Origin: Actinomycetota bacterium
Lineage (GTDB): Bacteria; Actinomycetota; Geothermincolia; Fen-727; Anoxymicrobiaceae
Assembly: GCA_018896525.1 (NCBI GenBank)
Contig: JAHIMR010000048.1
Location: 1 to 64,000, forward strand
Direction of reading: 5' to 3'
Length of the DNA stretch: 64,000 nucleotides
In this document: positions 34,859 to 44,062 of the stretch, piece after piece
Layout of the letters: each line of letters starts with the position of its first letter
Position numbering within the stretch: position 1 is the first letter of the stretch
Program-made: the position numbers and the translations under genes
The notes under the pieces: generated by a model
The model's input: only the letters and a program-made list of their open reading frames with translations
Database searches by the model: none
Told to the model about the DNA's origin: nothing

Positions 34859-36229
34859 CTAACCCGACGACTTGCTCTCGAAACAGACGAGGGTCCCTTT
34901 CTCACCGGCAAGCGGGCATCCCGCGCCGCATATCGCGAACGTATCGCAGGCGCGGCACTCCTCGCCGGCGAACTCCCTCTCCCGTATCGAGCGACACAGC
35001 GGCGCCTCCCAGATGTCCTTCCACCGGTCGTCCAGCAGGTTGCCCACCGGCCGGTAGTAGCTCTGGCAGGGGATGACGTCTCCGTTGGGCTCCACGCACA
35101 TGTTGTACTTGGCGGCGGTGCACTGCTTGGGGCCCAGCCCCAGGGCCACCGGGTCCAACTGGCAGTAACGGGTGGGCGTGTACCAGATGAACCTCATCCC
35201 CAGCGAGAACGCCCTGTCGCGTGCCTCAACGATGATGCCGGCCATCTCGTCCTCCGGTACCCCCAGTTCCCCCTCGCGCGCTCCGCCGGTGTAGATGACC
35301 CCGTTCATCGCGATAGTCTCCAGCTCCAGCCCGTGGAGGTAATCGACGGTTTCCACCACGGTGTCCCGGTTGAGGGAGGTGATCGTGGTGTTGGTTATGA
35401 CATATACCGGGGACATGACCGCCGCCTCGATGCCTTTCACCGTCTCCATGAAAGCGCCGGGGCGGCCGACCATCCGGTCGTGAATGTCTTCCAGGTGAGA
35501 CTCCAGGGTTACCTGGACGTGGTCCAACCCGGCCTCGCCCAGCCGCTCCATGAGCCCGTCCTTCCCCAGGTTGCGCCCGTTGGTGAGAAGACCTGTTATA
35601 AGCCCCAGGTCCTCCGCGTACTCCACAAGGTCCACCAGGTCCTCCCGGACCGTGGCCTCGCCACCGGTGAACACTGCGTGAGGGATCCCAATATCCCACA
35701 GCCGGTCAAGGGCTTCCTTCCAACGCCCGGTGTCCATCTCGCCGAAATCCCGGGTGCGCTCCACGTAGCAGTGATGGCAGTCGTTGTCGCAACGGTACGT
35801 CAGCGCGAAGTCCATCCGGTAAGGCGCCGTCGCCGGCGTCTTAAACGGCTCGATTCGCTCGACGTTCAGGTAGGAAACTGGGCATATCTTGCTCTCTACG
35901 GTAAACGCGAAGATGGTTTCCTTGAGCTCATTGAAGTCGTTCCTTACAATGTCAGGGTCCACCATATATCGCGACTGCAACCGCTTGACGGCCGCATCCT
36001 CGTCGGCCCTCTCGAGCATGAGCCGGGCGTACTCGGTCGCGGTCTGGTTCAGGTGAAGTATCTTCCGGGCGTCTATCGAGAGTATCCCATCGCCGTCCGG
36101 CTCCACCCGGAGGTGGAACCTGGTGCCCTCGTACTGGTCCCCCACCGCGTAATGGTACAGCCCCGGCTTCAGCGGGTCGCCCCGCATGTGCTTTTCCTCG
36201 AATCGCTTAAACGGGCCCTTAAACCTCAT
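34859..36229 (-). CDS. PqqD-domain radical SAM/SPASM protein, putative peptide-modifying enzyme
   Basis: This is a 456-residue iron-sulfur enzyme. Residues ~50-110 resemble PqqD, the peptide-recognition fold of RiPP enzymes: LNQTATEYARLMLE then RLQSRYMVDPDIVRNDFNEL. The radical SAM core has the cluster motif LTYRCDNDCHHCYV near residue 150 and GGEATVREDLVDLV. The C-terminal SPASM region supplies auxiliary cluster cysteines: QCTAAKYNMCVEPNGDVIPC, then ECRACDTFAICGAGCPL. Enzymes with this architecture install thioether or other crosslinks in Cys-rich peptides. The ATG at 36229 overlaps the TAA of the DUF2207 gene (TAATG), so it is translationally coupled to a protein with a six-Cys tail, the likely substrate. 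This is inference. Confidence 0.85.
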   Translation of the reverse strand: MRFKGPFKRFEEKHMRGDPLKPGLYHYAVGDQYEGTRFHLRVEPDGDGILSIDARKILHLNQTATEYARLMLERADEDAAVKRLQSRYMVDPDIVRNDFNELKETIFAFTVESKICPVSYLNVERIEPFKTPATAPYRMDFALTYRCDNDCHHCYVERTRDFGEMDTGRWKEALDRLWDIGIPHAVFTGGEATVREDLVDLVEYAEDLGLITGLLTNGRNLGKDGLMERLGEAGLDHVQVTLESHLEDIHDRMVGRPGAFMETVKGIEAAVMSPVYVITNTTITSLNRDTVVETVDYLHGLELETIAMNGVIYTGGAREGELGVPEDEMAGIIVEARDRAFSLGMRFIWYTPTRYCQLDPVALGLGPKQCTAAKYNMCVEPNGDVIPCQSYYRPVGNLLDDRWKDIWEAPLCRSIREREFAGEECRACDTFAICGAGCPLAGEKGTLVCFESKSSG

Positions 36230-37932
36230 TAGCGGCCACCCCCCGCGCAGGCGCAGGCGCAACCGGCGCAGGCGCAGGCGCAACCCCCGCCACCGCCGCC
36301 GTACCCGCCGTAGTACCTTCTTCTATGGTAAATCCGCCGGTACTCCAGGGGATTCACTTCCCTTACGACATCCTCCTTGAAATCCTCGACGTGGATGAAC
36401 GCGGCGTTCTGCATGGAGCGGAAGCCGCCGGTAACCGACTCCGCGAAGTTGGTGCCCTGGATGGCCAGCCCGCCGGCGGCCGAAGTAGTAACGCCGGTCC
36501 CCGCCGTTCCTTCCGCCTTCGGCAGACTCATCATCCACGGCGGCATGGGGAAGCCGCCGGCGGAGAACGCCTCCCTGACCTTTGAGCTGAAACCCGGCTC
36601 GAGGAGCAGGAACGGCAGGTACTGGTTGAACTTCTCCATGCGCGCGTTGTGGTCGACCTCCGACTTGACCTCGATCCAGGCCCTTTCCGCCGCGTCCTCG
36701 TAGTAGCTGACGGTCTCCGCGTGGGAGAACCCCCTGGCCTTGTTCTCCACGCTCTTGATGAGCGTTGTCAGTGCCAGCTGAAGGGTCTGGGGCTGGATAG
36801 ACCCCTCCGGCGATATCGCCGCCAGGAAGCCGTTGTAGTCACCGGGCAGCGATTCCGGCGCCGCCACTGTCCTGGCGAGCGACAACGGCTTTATCCCGGT
36901 TATGGAGACGAGCCCCTTCTGTATCATCTCGAAGTAGGCGATGGCGGCGATACGGTCGAGCTCCTGGTTCATCAGCACCGCCGCCTCGGCGGGGAAGAGG
37001 TCCTTCATCGGGCCGGCTCCTTCCACGCCCACCTCCGGGGCGATGTACCGCGGCTTGGACCCTTCACCGTGAACTCGCTTCATGGATAATCCATACCGCG
37101 CGAGAGCCATGAATACGACCCCGATACCCGCCAGGACATATGGCAACCAGGTCATCCACGAACCCATTAGACCGCTGCTGGTCGACACGGGGCTGTAATT
37201 TGGCGTCGGCTGCTCGGGGTAGACCCCCTCAACGTATACCGCTGGAAAGGATACGCCGAACAGGTAACCCTCAGAGGGCTTCGCATCGGAAACATTCCAG
37301 GTGAACAGTATGCAACCGTCCACCTCGGAGCGGTTGGGTTGCGCCTCGCCGTGGTAGACGGTCTCGTTGTTCCGGACCCCCGGCGGGAACTGGATGGAGA
37401 ACGAGAGATGCGTACTGCCCCTGGCGTACCGGGAGTCCCACCAGGTGTTCTTGAACTGCATGGAGGCATAACCCTCACGCTCGGTGTCGGTGAACACCAT
37501 CTCCGGGTTCTTGCCGTGAAACTCGAAGGTGCCCTCCAACCCCGGGGGGATCGACTTGTCTCCAAGGTGCACCTCGACGCCCGGCGACACCACTGTGGAT
37601 GCCCTGATATCGGTAAGGGTCACGCCGTCGATGGAGGCGGTGCACTCCTCGGGCAGGTAGTTTGGGGTAGGCATTCCGATGTCGACGATGTCGATGGGGT
37701 CCGCCAAAGGGTCGTTCTTGAACAGTATCTTGTACCAGAAATCTATGGACGAGTCCTTGTTGACGCGGACACGTACGTCTTCACTGGGGACCTCGAACTC
37801 GTACTTATGGCTTTCGGCCCGCGCTTCACCGAACGGCGCCGCCATCATAAGGATACCGGCGACCAGCAGGATAGTAACGGCCCAGAGCCGCCTCCTGTCC
37901 GAGCGGGTTCTGCCTGGCCTTCCCCTGAGCAT
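36229..37932 (-). CDS. DUF2207 membrane protein with C-terminal Cys-Ala repeat tail
   Basis: The 567-residue protein has a signal peptide (LWAVTILLVAGILMMAAPF), an extracytoplasmic DUF2207 domain (about residues 40-225), a transmembrane helix (TWLPYVLAGIGVVFMALARYG, ~residue 245), and a ~270-residue cytoplasmic part. The end is striking: RRRYYGGYGGGGGG, then CACACAGCACACAGGGR with six cysteines alternating with alanine. I know of no catalytic role for such a tail, but it resembles the core of a post-translationally modified peptide. The TAA stop overlaps the ATG of a PqqD-radical SAM-SPASM gene. The start at 37932 follows GGAGGCTTGA. The topology puts the tail on the cytoplasmic side, where the enzyme would be. 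Confidence 0.85.
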   Translation of the reverse strand: MLRGRPGRTRSDRRRLWAVTILLVAGILMMAAPFGEARAESHKYEFEVPSEDVRVRVNKDSSIDFWYKILFKNDPLADPIDIVDIGMPTPNYLPEECTASIDGVTLTDIRASTVVSPGVEVHLGDKSIPPGLEGTFEFHGKNPEMVFTDTEREGYASMQFKNTWWDSRYARGSTHLSFSIQFPPGVRNNETVYHGEAQPNRSEVDGCILFTWNVSDAKPSEGYLFGVSFPAVYVEGVYPEQPTPNYSPVSTSSGLMGSWMTWLPYVLAGIGVVFMALARYGLSMKRVHGEGSKPRYIAPEVGVEGAGPMKDLFPAEAAVLMNQELDRIAAIAYFEMIQKGLVSITGIKPLSLARTVAAPESLPGDYNGFLAAISPEGSIQPQTLQLALTTLIKSVENKARGFSHAETVSYYEDAAERAWIEVKSEVDHNARMEKFNQYLPFLLLEPGFSSKVREAFSAGGFPMPPWMMSLPKAEGTAGTGVTTSAAGGLAIQGTNFAESVTGGFRSMQNAAFIHVEDFKEDVVREVNPLEYRRIYHRRRYYGGYGGGGGGCACACAGCACACAGGGR

Positions 37933-37983
37933 TCAAGCCTCCGGGTTTCTCGCATCGCGACATCATAAGATTACCATATGTGC

Positions 37984-38090
37984 AAAATGACGCAGTGGTG
38001 CCAGGCACCAGTGGCTCAAAATGACGCACTGGTGCCAGGCACCAGTGGCTCAAAATGACGCACTGGTGACAGGTACCAGTGGCTCATTTT
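37984..38090. repeat. 34-bp tandem repeat, three units (ACTGGTGCCAGGCACCAGT core)
   Basis: Units begin at 37987, 38021 and 38055, a 34-bp period. The core is a perfect 9-bp inverted repeat around a single A in the second unit. It is the sister array of 4230-4331. It lies between the divergent DUF2207 and phosphoesterase genes. Confidence 0.85.
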
Positions 38091-38127
38091 CGGGGGGATG
38101 TTGCGGCGAAGCGGCGGCGCAAATAGA

Positions 38128-39165
38128 ATGACAGGGAAAATGGTTAAGTTCAGATCGAAGAAAAAGGAGTTGCCGCCCGGCCGGATAGTGGTCATCTCCG
38201 ACACCCACTTCGGCGACAGTGCGCAACTGCTGAATACGAGCCCTCTCGTCGACCGCCTGATGGAGGTCCTGTCGAGCCGCGGGCCGATCTCTGAGCTCAT
38301 ACTGCTGGGCGACATCCTGGACCTCTGGGTGAAGACACGGGTGCCGGCGTTCCGGGACGCCCGCTACTTCATCGAGAGCATCTCCCGCCTGGAGAACGTT
38401 TCAAAGGTCCTCTACATCCCGGGGAACCATGACCACCAGATGTTCATGAACGCTTTCCGGCTGGAGGTGGATATCAACATAATGCAGGGGGACCTGAGCA
38501 TCCCCCGGTTCATGCCCGCCAGGCAGTACGACGAGACGCTCCTCAGCGGGGTTGCCGACCCCGGGTCGAAGACCGAGTTCCAGATGGCGTACCCTTTCGC
38601 GGTGCGCGAGGTCAACGGGAAGGATGTAGTGTTCACCCACGGCCACCACCTCGACTTCTTCGACCCCCACTTCGGCTTCGCCCGCACGTTCTGGCTCTCG
38701 AAGCGCGTTATCAGGAAGAGGAGGAAGACCGCCACCCTGCACGACATCGAGATGGCCAACCTGCCGTTCTGCGGCGCGATGTCGATGGCCCCCTGGGTGC
38801 CCGAGATCGTGGAAGGTGGGATTCGCTATTACCGTATAATCAACTTCTTCGCCAAGATACTCCGCTCACGGACGATGCGCCACTCGATCTTGAGGGATAC
38901 GCTCATCAAGGAGAACTACGATGAGATAGCCGGGCTGCTGCCGCTCATCGGTCATCCCCACCCTGGTTGCTTCGTGTTCGGCCACACCCACCGCCCGGGA
39001 ATGGGCAGGTTGCCGGATACCCACATAGCGGTGGCCAACTCGGGGTCCTGGGTCAGTAACGACGAGGGCATCCCCACCATGACCTGGCTCGAGCTCGAGC
39101 ACGATGTGAAGATGTACAGGCTGACCGACGATGATGTCGAACTCATGTACAGCGAAGGTATCTAG
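38128..39165 (+). CDS. Metallophosphoesterase, calcineurin-like
   Basis: This cytoplasmic hydrolase carries all the metal-binding blocks of the superfamily: VVISDTHFGDS (DxH), LILLGDILDLWV (GD), YIPGNHDHQMF (GNHD), VFTHGHHLDFFDPHFG (H) and CFVFGHTHRPGMG (GHTH). It resembles the UDP-2,3-diacylglucosamine hydrolase/phosphodiesterase group in layout, but the substrate is not determined. I use the ATG at 38128; an upstream ATG at 38098 and a downstream one at 38140 are in the same frame and none has a strong ribosome site. It is followed 21 bp later by a DUF6485 gene in the same direction. Confidence 0.85.
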   Translation: MTGKMVKFRSKKKELPPGRIVVISDTHFGDSAQLLNTSPLVDRLMEVLSSRGPISELILLGDILDLWVKTRVPAFRDARYFIESISRLENVSKVLYIPGNHDHQMFMNAFRLEVDINIMQGDLSIPRFMPARQYDETLLSGVADPGSKTEFQMAYPFAVREVNGKDVVFTHGHHLDFFDPHFGFARTFWLSKRVIRKRRKTATLHDIEMANLPFCGAMSMAPWVPEIVEGGIRYYRIINFFAKILRSRTMRHSILRDTLIKENYDEIAGLLPLIGHPHPGCFVFGHTHRPGMGRLPDTHIAVANSGSWVSNDEGIPTMTWLELEHDVKMYRLTDDDVELMYSEGI

Positions 39166-39186
39166 ACCTCGAAAGGAGCGCCGCCA

Positions 39187-39381
39187 ATGGAGTGCCAGAA
39201 CTTCGAAGCGAACCTCGCCAGCTGCAACTGCACCTACGAGCCGTGCAGCAGGAAGGGGTTGTGCTGCGAGTGCATCAAGTACCACCTCTCCCTGGGAGAG
39301 CTGCCTGCGTGCGCCTTCCCTGACAACGTCGAGAAGACGTTCGACCGTTCCATAGCGAGGTTTGTCGAGATAAACAGGTAG
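39187..39381 (+). CDS. DUF6485-like small Cys-rich protein
   Basis: This 64-residue protein has eight cysteines in the pattern [20 protein letters not shown] and later PACAF. It matches my recollection of the DUF6485 family, small cysteine-rich proteins of anaerobes with unknown function; the spacing suggests iron-sulfur or zinc binding. A strong GAAAGGAG site lies upstream. It is co-directional and 21 bp after the metallophosphoesterase, so it is probably co-transcribed. Confidence 0.75.
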   Translation: MECQNFEANLASCNCTYEPCSRKGLCCECIKYHLSLGELPACAFPDNVEKTFDRSIARFVEINR

Positions 39382-39441
39382 CGCCCCAGGCCCCATCCCG
39401 GCCTTCCCCCCGAAGGGAGGGAAGGAGCGGAGGAATAACAA

Positions 39442-39473
39442 CGTCGCGCCTGGCTCCCGGGCCAGGCGCGACG
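39442..39473. terminator. Perfect 13-bp hairpin between convergent genes
   Basis: The stem is CGTCGCGCCTGGC against GCCAGGCGCGACG with a 6-base TCCCGG loop. There is no T-tract but the position, 60 bp after the DUF6485 stop and 90 bp from the convergent gene end, suits a bidirectional terminator. Confidence 0.55.
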
Positions 39474-39559
39474 CCCTCTCCCTATGTTATGTGCCCCTCC
39501 TCCCGGCTACCCGCCAAGCGGAGCAAGCAAACTCATATTAGCAAACCAGGCAACTCCTG

Positions 39560-41341
39560 TCAAGCTCCTTTCCCCAGAAAGAAACCGTGGGGGTCGAACA
39601 TCCTGGCGCTCCGTATCTCGTCAAGCGTGGCGGGCTCTATGCGCTCGAGGTCCGGTGCCACCTCGAGGTCCCACCCACAGTTCTCCTTGATGGCCGCCAC
39701 CTCCGCTTCCCCGTCGCCGTCGCCCTCGGGGAAGTAACCGGTCAGCACCAGTTCCCCATCGCGCTTCTCCAGCAGGCCACGGGTGGTTACCGCCGCCGAT
39801 ATCTTCTCCCCCGGACAGGTGATGTAAGGGACCTCCTCCACCAGCCGGACCGGCAGGTGGTCTAACAGTATGACGACCTCCCTGGCGCCCGCCGCCACGT
39901 CCGCCGCCCCGCCCGACCCGACCAGGAGGAGCTTGTGCTCTGGCACCGCGGTTGAGTTCACGTTGCCGTAACGGTCCACCTGCCCGGCCCCCAGCGAACC
40001 GACGCACCGGTTGCTCTCTGCTCCCACCAGGGACCCCAGGACGTCGTTCACGTCGGATAGCATCCTGCAGTTCGGCACGTTTCGCAGGTTGAATATGTAC
40101 GGGTCGGCGGGCTGTGGGCTGTAGCCATAGAAGCCGATCTCGGCCATCAGGTCCACGTCGTGGCCTTTCTCCATGAGGTCGTAGTAGGCAAGCCAGGCGG
40201 CGAGGTTGGAGGCCCCCACCCCGGCCAGGATCGTCCGGTAGCCGTTCTCCCGCGCCTTGCGCGCGATGACGCGGGCTCCCACCGCCACCATCATCTCTAC
40301 CTGGTTGTACTCCGGCCCCGGATTTACGTCCTCGAGCGCGTCCTCCAGTTCCGAGGTCCATGAGTCCGGCGCCGACTTCCCCTTGAGGTACCAGATCCTC
40401 TCATGGCCGAGCCGGGCGAGGTACTCCTCCTGGTCGGCGCAGCCGAAAACCCACTCGCGGAGCCATTCCTTCAGCTTCTCCTCGTCCCTGCACGCTTCGC
40501 GGACGCCCACCAGGAACTCCCTGTCCACCTCGTACCCCATGAACTCACCCTCGAGGCCGAAGTTCGACATGCCACCGGGATGGGTGCCCATGGGCGCGAC
40601 TGACACCGCCCTCACCAGGTAAGAGGGAACCTTCACCAGGTGGCTGTAGCGCCTGACGAACTCGGGGGGGACTATCTTCTCGACGGTCACCAGTGCGCCT
40701 TCCCCAGCGGCCCGCGCGGAGGTGGCGTTCTCGGCGTACGGGGGGGAGCAGATGACGTTCCCCGCCGGATCTGACGCCCAGGCGTGAAGGACGGTTATGT
40801 CCGGTCTCAGCGCCCTCACCATGCCGATGCCGCCGCCGCCCGGCGTATCGGCTACGTAGTAGTCGTCGCTGTTCTCCCGCTCCATGGTGGTCCCGGCCAG
40901 AGACTTCGCCGGGATGTACTCCATGTCCATGGCGCCGGCAAGCAGCCGCAGCGAGAAGGTGAGGATGGTCCAGTGCTCCATCTCTACCGCCCCCTCCCGG
41001 TACGCCCTCTGGTAAACAGGGTTGGGGCCGGGCATCGGGTAGGAGTCACCGTAGAACGTGGCTATCGCCTTCTTCACCAGCCCCTCGAAGAACAGCGATA
41101 CCATGGTCCCGGTGAAACCGAGGGTACTCACAGTAAACCCGGGGTCCTTGCCCCGGAACTGACGGGCCAGTTCGTTTATGGCAGCGCAGGAGCGCGCGTA
41201 GCAGTGCGCGATGTGGATGTGCATGCCCGGGCGGACGAACCTCTCCACCGCATCTGAGAGCGGCATGACCTTGTCGGCCTCGAGGCCCGATCGGGATATC
41301 TCCACGCTTCGCCTGACGACTTCCTCGAACTCCCCGAACAT
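39560..41341 (-). CDS. Family I CoA-transferase, alpha-beta fusion (glutaconate/IpdAB-like)
   Basis: This is a single 593-residue chain that joins two CoA-transferase family I subunits. The alpha half starts KVMPLSDAVERFVRPGMHIH and has DYYVADTPGGGGIGMVRALR. The beta half starts near residue 365 with GVGASNLAAWLAYY and has VGAESNRCVGSLGAGQVDRYGN and KLLLVGSGGAADVAAGAREVV. Enzymes of this family move CoA between acids or, as in IpdAB, cleave ring systems in steroid degradation. The catalytic Glu is probably in the GAESN segment. It is more often two genes; here they are fused. I took the ATG at 41341 by spacing from GGGAGG. No pathway partners are adjacent. Confidence 0.8.
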   Translation of the reverse strand: MFGEFEEVVRRSVEISRSGLEADKVMPLSDAVERFVRPGMHIHIAHCYARSCAAINELARQFRGKDPGFTVSTLGFTGTMVSLFFEGLVKKAIATFYGDSYPMPGPNPVYQRAYREGAVEMEHWTILTFSLRLLAGAMDMEYIPAKSLAGTTMERENSDDYYVADTPGGGGIGMVRALRPDITVLHAWASDPAGNVICSPPYAENATSARAAGEGALVTVEKIVPPEFVRRYSHLVKVPSYLVRAVSVAPMGTHPGGMSNFGLEGEFMGYEVDREFLVGVREACRDEEKLKEWLREWVFGCADQEEYLARLGHERIWYLKGKSAPDSWTSELEDALEDVNPGPEYNQVEMMVAVGARVIARKARENGYRTILAGVGASNLAAWLAYYDLMEKGHDVDLMAEIGFYGYSPQPADPYIFNLRNVPNCRMLSDVNDVLGSLVGAESNRCVGSLGAGQVDRYGNVNSTAVPEHKLLLVGSGGAADVAAGAREVVILLDHLPVRLVEEVPYITCPGEKISAAVTTRGLLEKRDGELVLTGYFPEGDGDGEAEVAAIKENCGWDLEVAPDLERIEPATLDEIRSARMFDPHGFFLGKGA

Positions 41342-41561
41342 CATTACCTCCCGGCGAGACGGCTGGCGAACTGACCCCTTGATTCTATCAAATCCCTCTT
41401 CCCGGCAGCGCATGAAGAAACCGCCACGGCCTCTTCCATCAGCCCGGGTTTTTCAAATTCAATAGCTCGCTGAGGTTCGAACTTGAGGGATACCAATACA
41501 AGAAACGTGCGTTGCGGTTCTAATGGGTATATTATGATAAGGCGTTTCAGCGAAAGGGGGG

Positions 41562-41813
41562 ATGAGGATGTATCGTTTCAAGCCCCTGGTTGCCGTGTCA
41601 TGTGTTCTTGCCCCGGTACTCCTGGGAAGTGAAGCGCTTGCTTCTACGCCAACCGGATCTCCCGGTGCCATGAAAGCGAATCCCTCAGGTTTCTCGAAGA
41701 TGTCTTGCGAGCCGGGCGAGGTCATAGTGAAGTTCAAAAGCGGCGTGTTGCCGACAAGAGTTAGGCGTGGAATCTTCGGGGAGTCAGCTAGACAGGAGGT
41801 CAAAGATGTTTGA
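41562..41813 (+). pseudogene. Truncated secreted protein, N-terminal remnant of an S8-type protease precursor
   Basis: The 83-residue frame has a signal peptide (FKPLVAVSCVLAPVLLG) followed by CEPGEVIVKFKSGVLPTRV, which resembles the start of the inhibitor_I9-like propeptide found at the N-terminus of many S8 serine proteases. It then stops, with no protease domain. Its end overlaps the ATG of the propeller gene by 8 bases, so it could be a coupled leader or a remnant left when the propeller gene was joined here. The remnant reading is inferred; a genuine small secreted protein is possible. Confidence 0.45.
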
Positions 41814-44001
41814 CAAAAGTAGTCGAATCGGCAAGGTCCTACAGTCCGGGCTGGTCATCGCGATAACACTCGCGCTGCTTGTAGCCACCGCAACACTCGC
41901 GTTGCCTGCCCGCGGGTCGGACATCAGAGAGATCGCGACGGATGAAAGCTATGACGGTGTCACAGCCGTTGATTCAAACAACATATGGGCCGTCGGCACC
42001 AACGGCACAATCGTTCACTATGACGGCTTGAACTGGACGGACCAGGAGAGCGGCACCACCCAGGACCTCACCGGGGTGGACGCGGTCAACGAGAATAACG
42101 TCTGGGCCGTCGGCACCAACGGCACAATACTGTATTATGATGGAACCAGCTGGACTTCTCAGAACAGCGGCACGAACGACGTGCTTACCGATGTCTCGGC
42201 TGTTGATACAGACCATGTCTGGGCGGTTGGCACCCAGGGTACAATTCTCTTCTTCAACGGCTCAACCTGGACCCAGCAGGGGAGCGGCACCAACAAGGAT
42301 ATATACGGTGTGTATTCCCTGGACGCAAACCACGTCTGGGCCGTCGGGGCCGACGGGATAATTCTCTTCTTCAATGGCTTGACCTGGACCCAGCAGGCGA
42401 GCGGTACGACAACGGACCTTTTCGGTGTTTGTGGAGTGGACGCAAACCACGTCTGGGCCGTCGGCGCGGGCGGAAAAATAATCTTCTTTGACGGTTCCGT
42501 ATGGACCACCCAGGCCAGCGGTACCAACAAGGACCTTTATTCGGTATCCGCTGTTGGTGTAAACGACGCTTGGGCGTCGGGCGCCGACGGGACACTTCTG
42601 CATTACGACGGTGAAACCTGGAGCCCCCACGACAGCGGTACCGACGAGAACCTCTACGACGTGGTTCCGGTGAATGACAACGAGATAATTGCGGTGGGGG
42701 ACAATGAAACCGTTGTCCACATGGAAGACCCCGACCCGGAGACCTGGTACCTTGCCGAAGGTACCACCGCCTGGGGGTTTTCCTGCTACGTGACCATAGA
42801 GAACCCGAACTCAATCGCCGTCACCGCACAGATAGGTTACATGACCGGGGAAGGGCTCGTTGACGGTGGAGAGGTGAACCTCCCCGCTGCCAGCCAGGCC
42901 ACGGTGAACCCCAGAGACACCCTGGGAGACAAGGATTTCTCCACCAAGGTGGAGTGCAAGGAGGGCAAGACGATAGCGGTGGACCGCACCATGACCTGGG
43001 CTCCGTCAGGAGCGGGAAGTGGCGTGGCCGGTGACGGCCACTGCTCCATAGGGGTGACAAGCCCCGCAAAGACCTGGTACCTGGCGGAGGGGTCATCGGC
43101 CTGGGGGTTCGAATGCTGGCTGCTCATCCAGAACCCCAACAACGCCGAGGCCACCGCTCAAGTAACGTACATGATAGAGGGCGCAGGATCCCAGACGTTT
43201 GAGAAGAAGATACCGGCCAACTCCAGAGAGACCTACAGCATGGCCGACGACATAGGGGCCAAGGACGCCTCCATCAAGGTGGAGGCCGACATGCCGGTCA
43301 TCCCCGAGAGGGCCATGTACAAGAACAGCAAGCAGATGGGCCACGACTCCATAGGCACAACCTCCCCCGCGGCCTCCTACTACCTGGCCGAGGGCACCAC
43401 CGCCTGGGGGTTCACCACCTACGTGCTGGTGCAGAACCCTCAAGCGACCGCAACCGATGTAACCATCACCTACATGACCACAAGCGGACCGGTACCCCAG
43501 GCCCCGTTCAACATGCCGGGGAACTCCCGAAAGACCATCAGGGTAAACGACGTGATGCCGGACACCGACTTCTCCACCCAGGTCACCGGCTCTCAAGCCA
43601 TCATCGCCGAGAGGGCCATGTACTGGGGTGAAGGTACAGAAAAGGGTGGCGCCTGCCACGACTCGATAGGACTGGCAGCTCCCCATACCACCTTCTACCT
43701 CCCTGACGGAGAGACCTCAAACGGAAGAGAGACCTGGACCCTGGTCATGAACCCCAACGCGGGTGACATCACCGTGGAGGTCTCCTACCTGACCTCCGAC
43801 GGGGCAGGGAACGAGGTCTTCGAGGAGACTATAGCAGGCAACTCCCGCAAGACGTTCTCGATGGTTGACGAGGGCATCTCGGGAAGGGCCGCGGTCATGG
43901 TCACCTCCAAGACCGCCGGCAAGAAGATAATGGTGGAACGCGCCATGTACTGGGACGGAAAGGGAGCGGGAACGGATACTATCGGGGGATACACGGATTG
44001 A
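41806..44001 (+). CDS. Secreted seven-bladed propeller protein with four LAEGTTAWGF repeats
   Basis: The 731-residue protein starts with a signal peptide (LQSGLVIAITLALLVATAT). Residues ~37-310 are seven ~41-residue units with the motif NHVWAVGxxGTILFFNGxTW, which fits a complete seven-bladed beta-propeller. Residues ~312-731 are four ~100-residue repeats that open TWYLAEGTTAWGF, TWYLAEGSSAWGF, YYLAEGTTAWGF and FYLPDGETSNGR, and end in DTIGG. No enzymatic residues are seen; it is probably a cell-surface or adhesive protein. ATG at 41806 has a strong AGGAGG site. The same four repeats, in the same order, occur in the divergent gene at 45969-48965. Confidence 0.85.
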   Translation: MFDKSSRIGKVLQSGLVIAITLALLVATATLALPARGSDIREIATDESYDGVTAVDSNNIWAVGTNGTIVHYDGLNWTDQESGTTQDLTGVDAVNENNVWAVGTNGTILYYDGTSWTSQNSGTNDVLTDVSAVDTDHVWAVGTQGTILFFNGSTWTQQGSGTNKDIYGVYSLDANHVWAVGADGIILFFNGLTWTQQASGTTTDLFGVCGVDANHVWAVGAGGKIIFFDGSVWTTQASGTNKDLYSVSAVGVNDAWASGADGTLLHYDGETWSPHDSGTDENLYDVVPVNDNEIIAVGDNETVVHMEDPDPETWYLAEGTTAWGFSCYVTIENPNSIAVTAQIGYMTGEGLVDGGEVNLPAASQATVNPRDTLGDKDFSTKVECKEGKTIAVDRTMTWAPSGAGSGVAGDGHCSIGVTSPAKTWYLAEGSSAWGFECWLLIQNPNNAEATAQVTYMIEGAGSQTFEKKIPANSRETYSMADDIGAKDASIKVEADMPVIPERAMYKNSKQMGHDSIGTTSPAASYYLAEGTTAWGFTTYVLVQNPQATATDVTITYMTTSGPVPQAPFNMPGNSRKTIRVNDVMPDTDFSTQVTGSQAIIAERAMYWGEGTEKGGACHDSIGLAAPHTTFYLPDGETSNGRETWTLVMNPNAGDITVEVSYLTSDGAGNEVFEETIAGNSRKTFSMVDEGISGRAAVMVTSKTAGKKIMVERAMYWDGKGAGTDTIGGYTD

Positions 44002-44062
44002 GCGGTCCGGGATGCGGACTGAGGCGCACTCAAGGGGAGTTAACGCCGGCAAGACGATAGCA

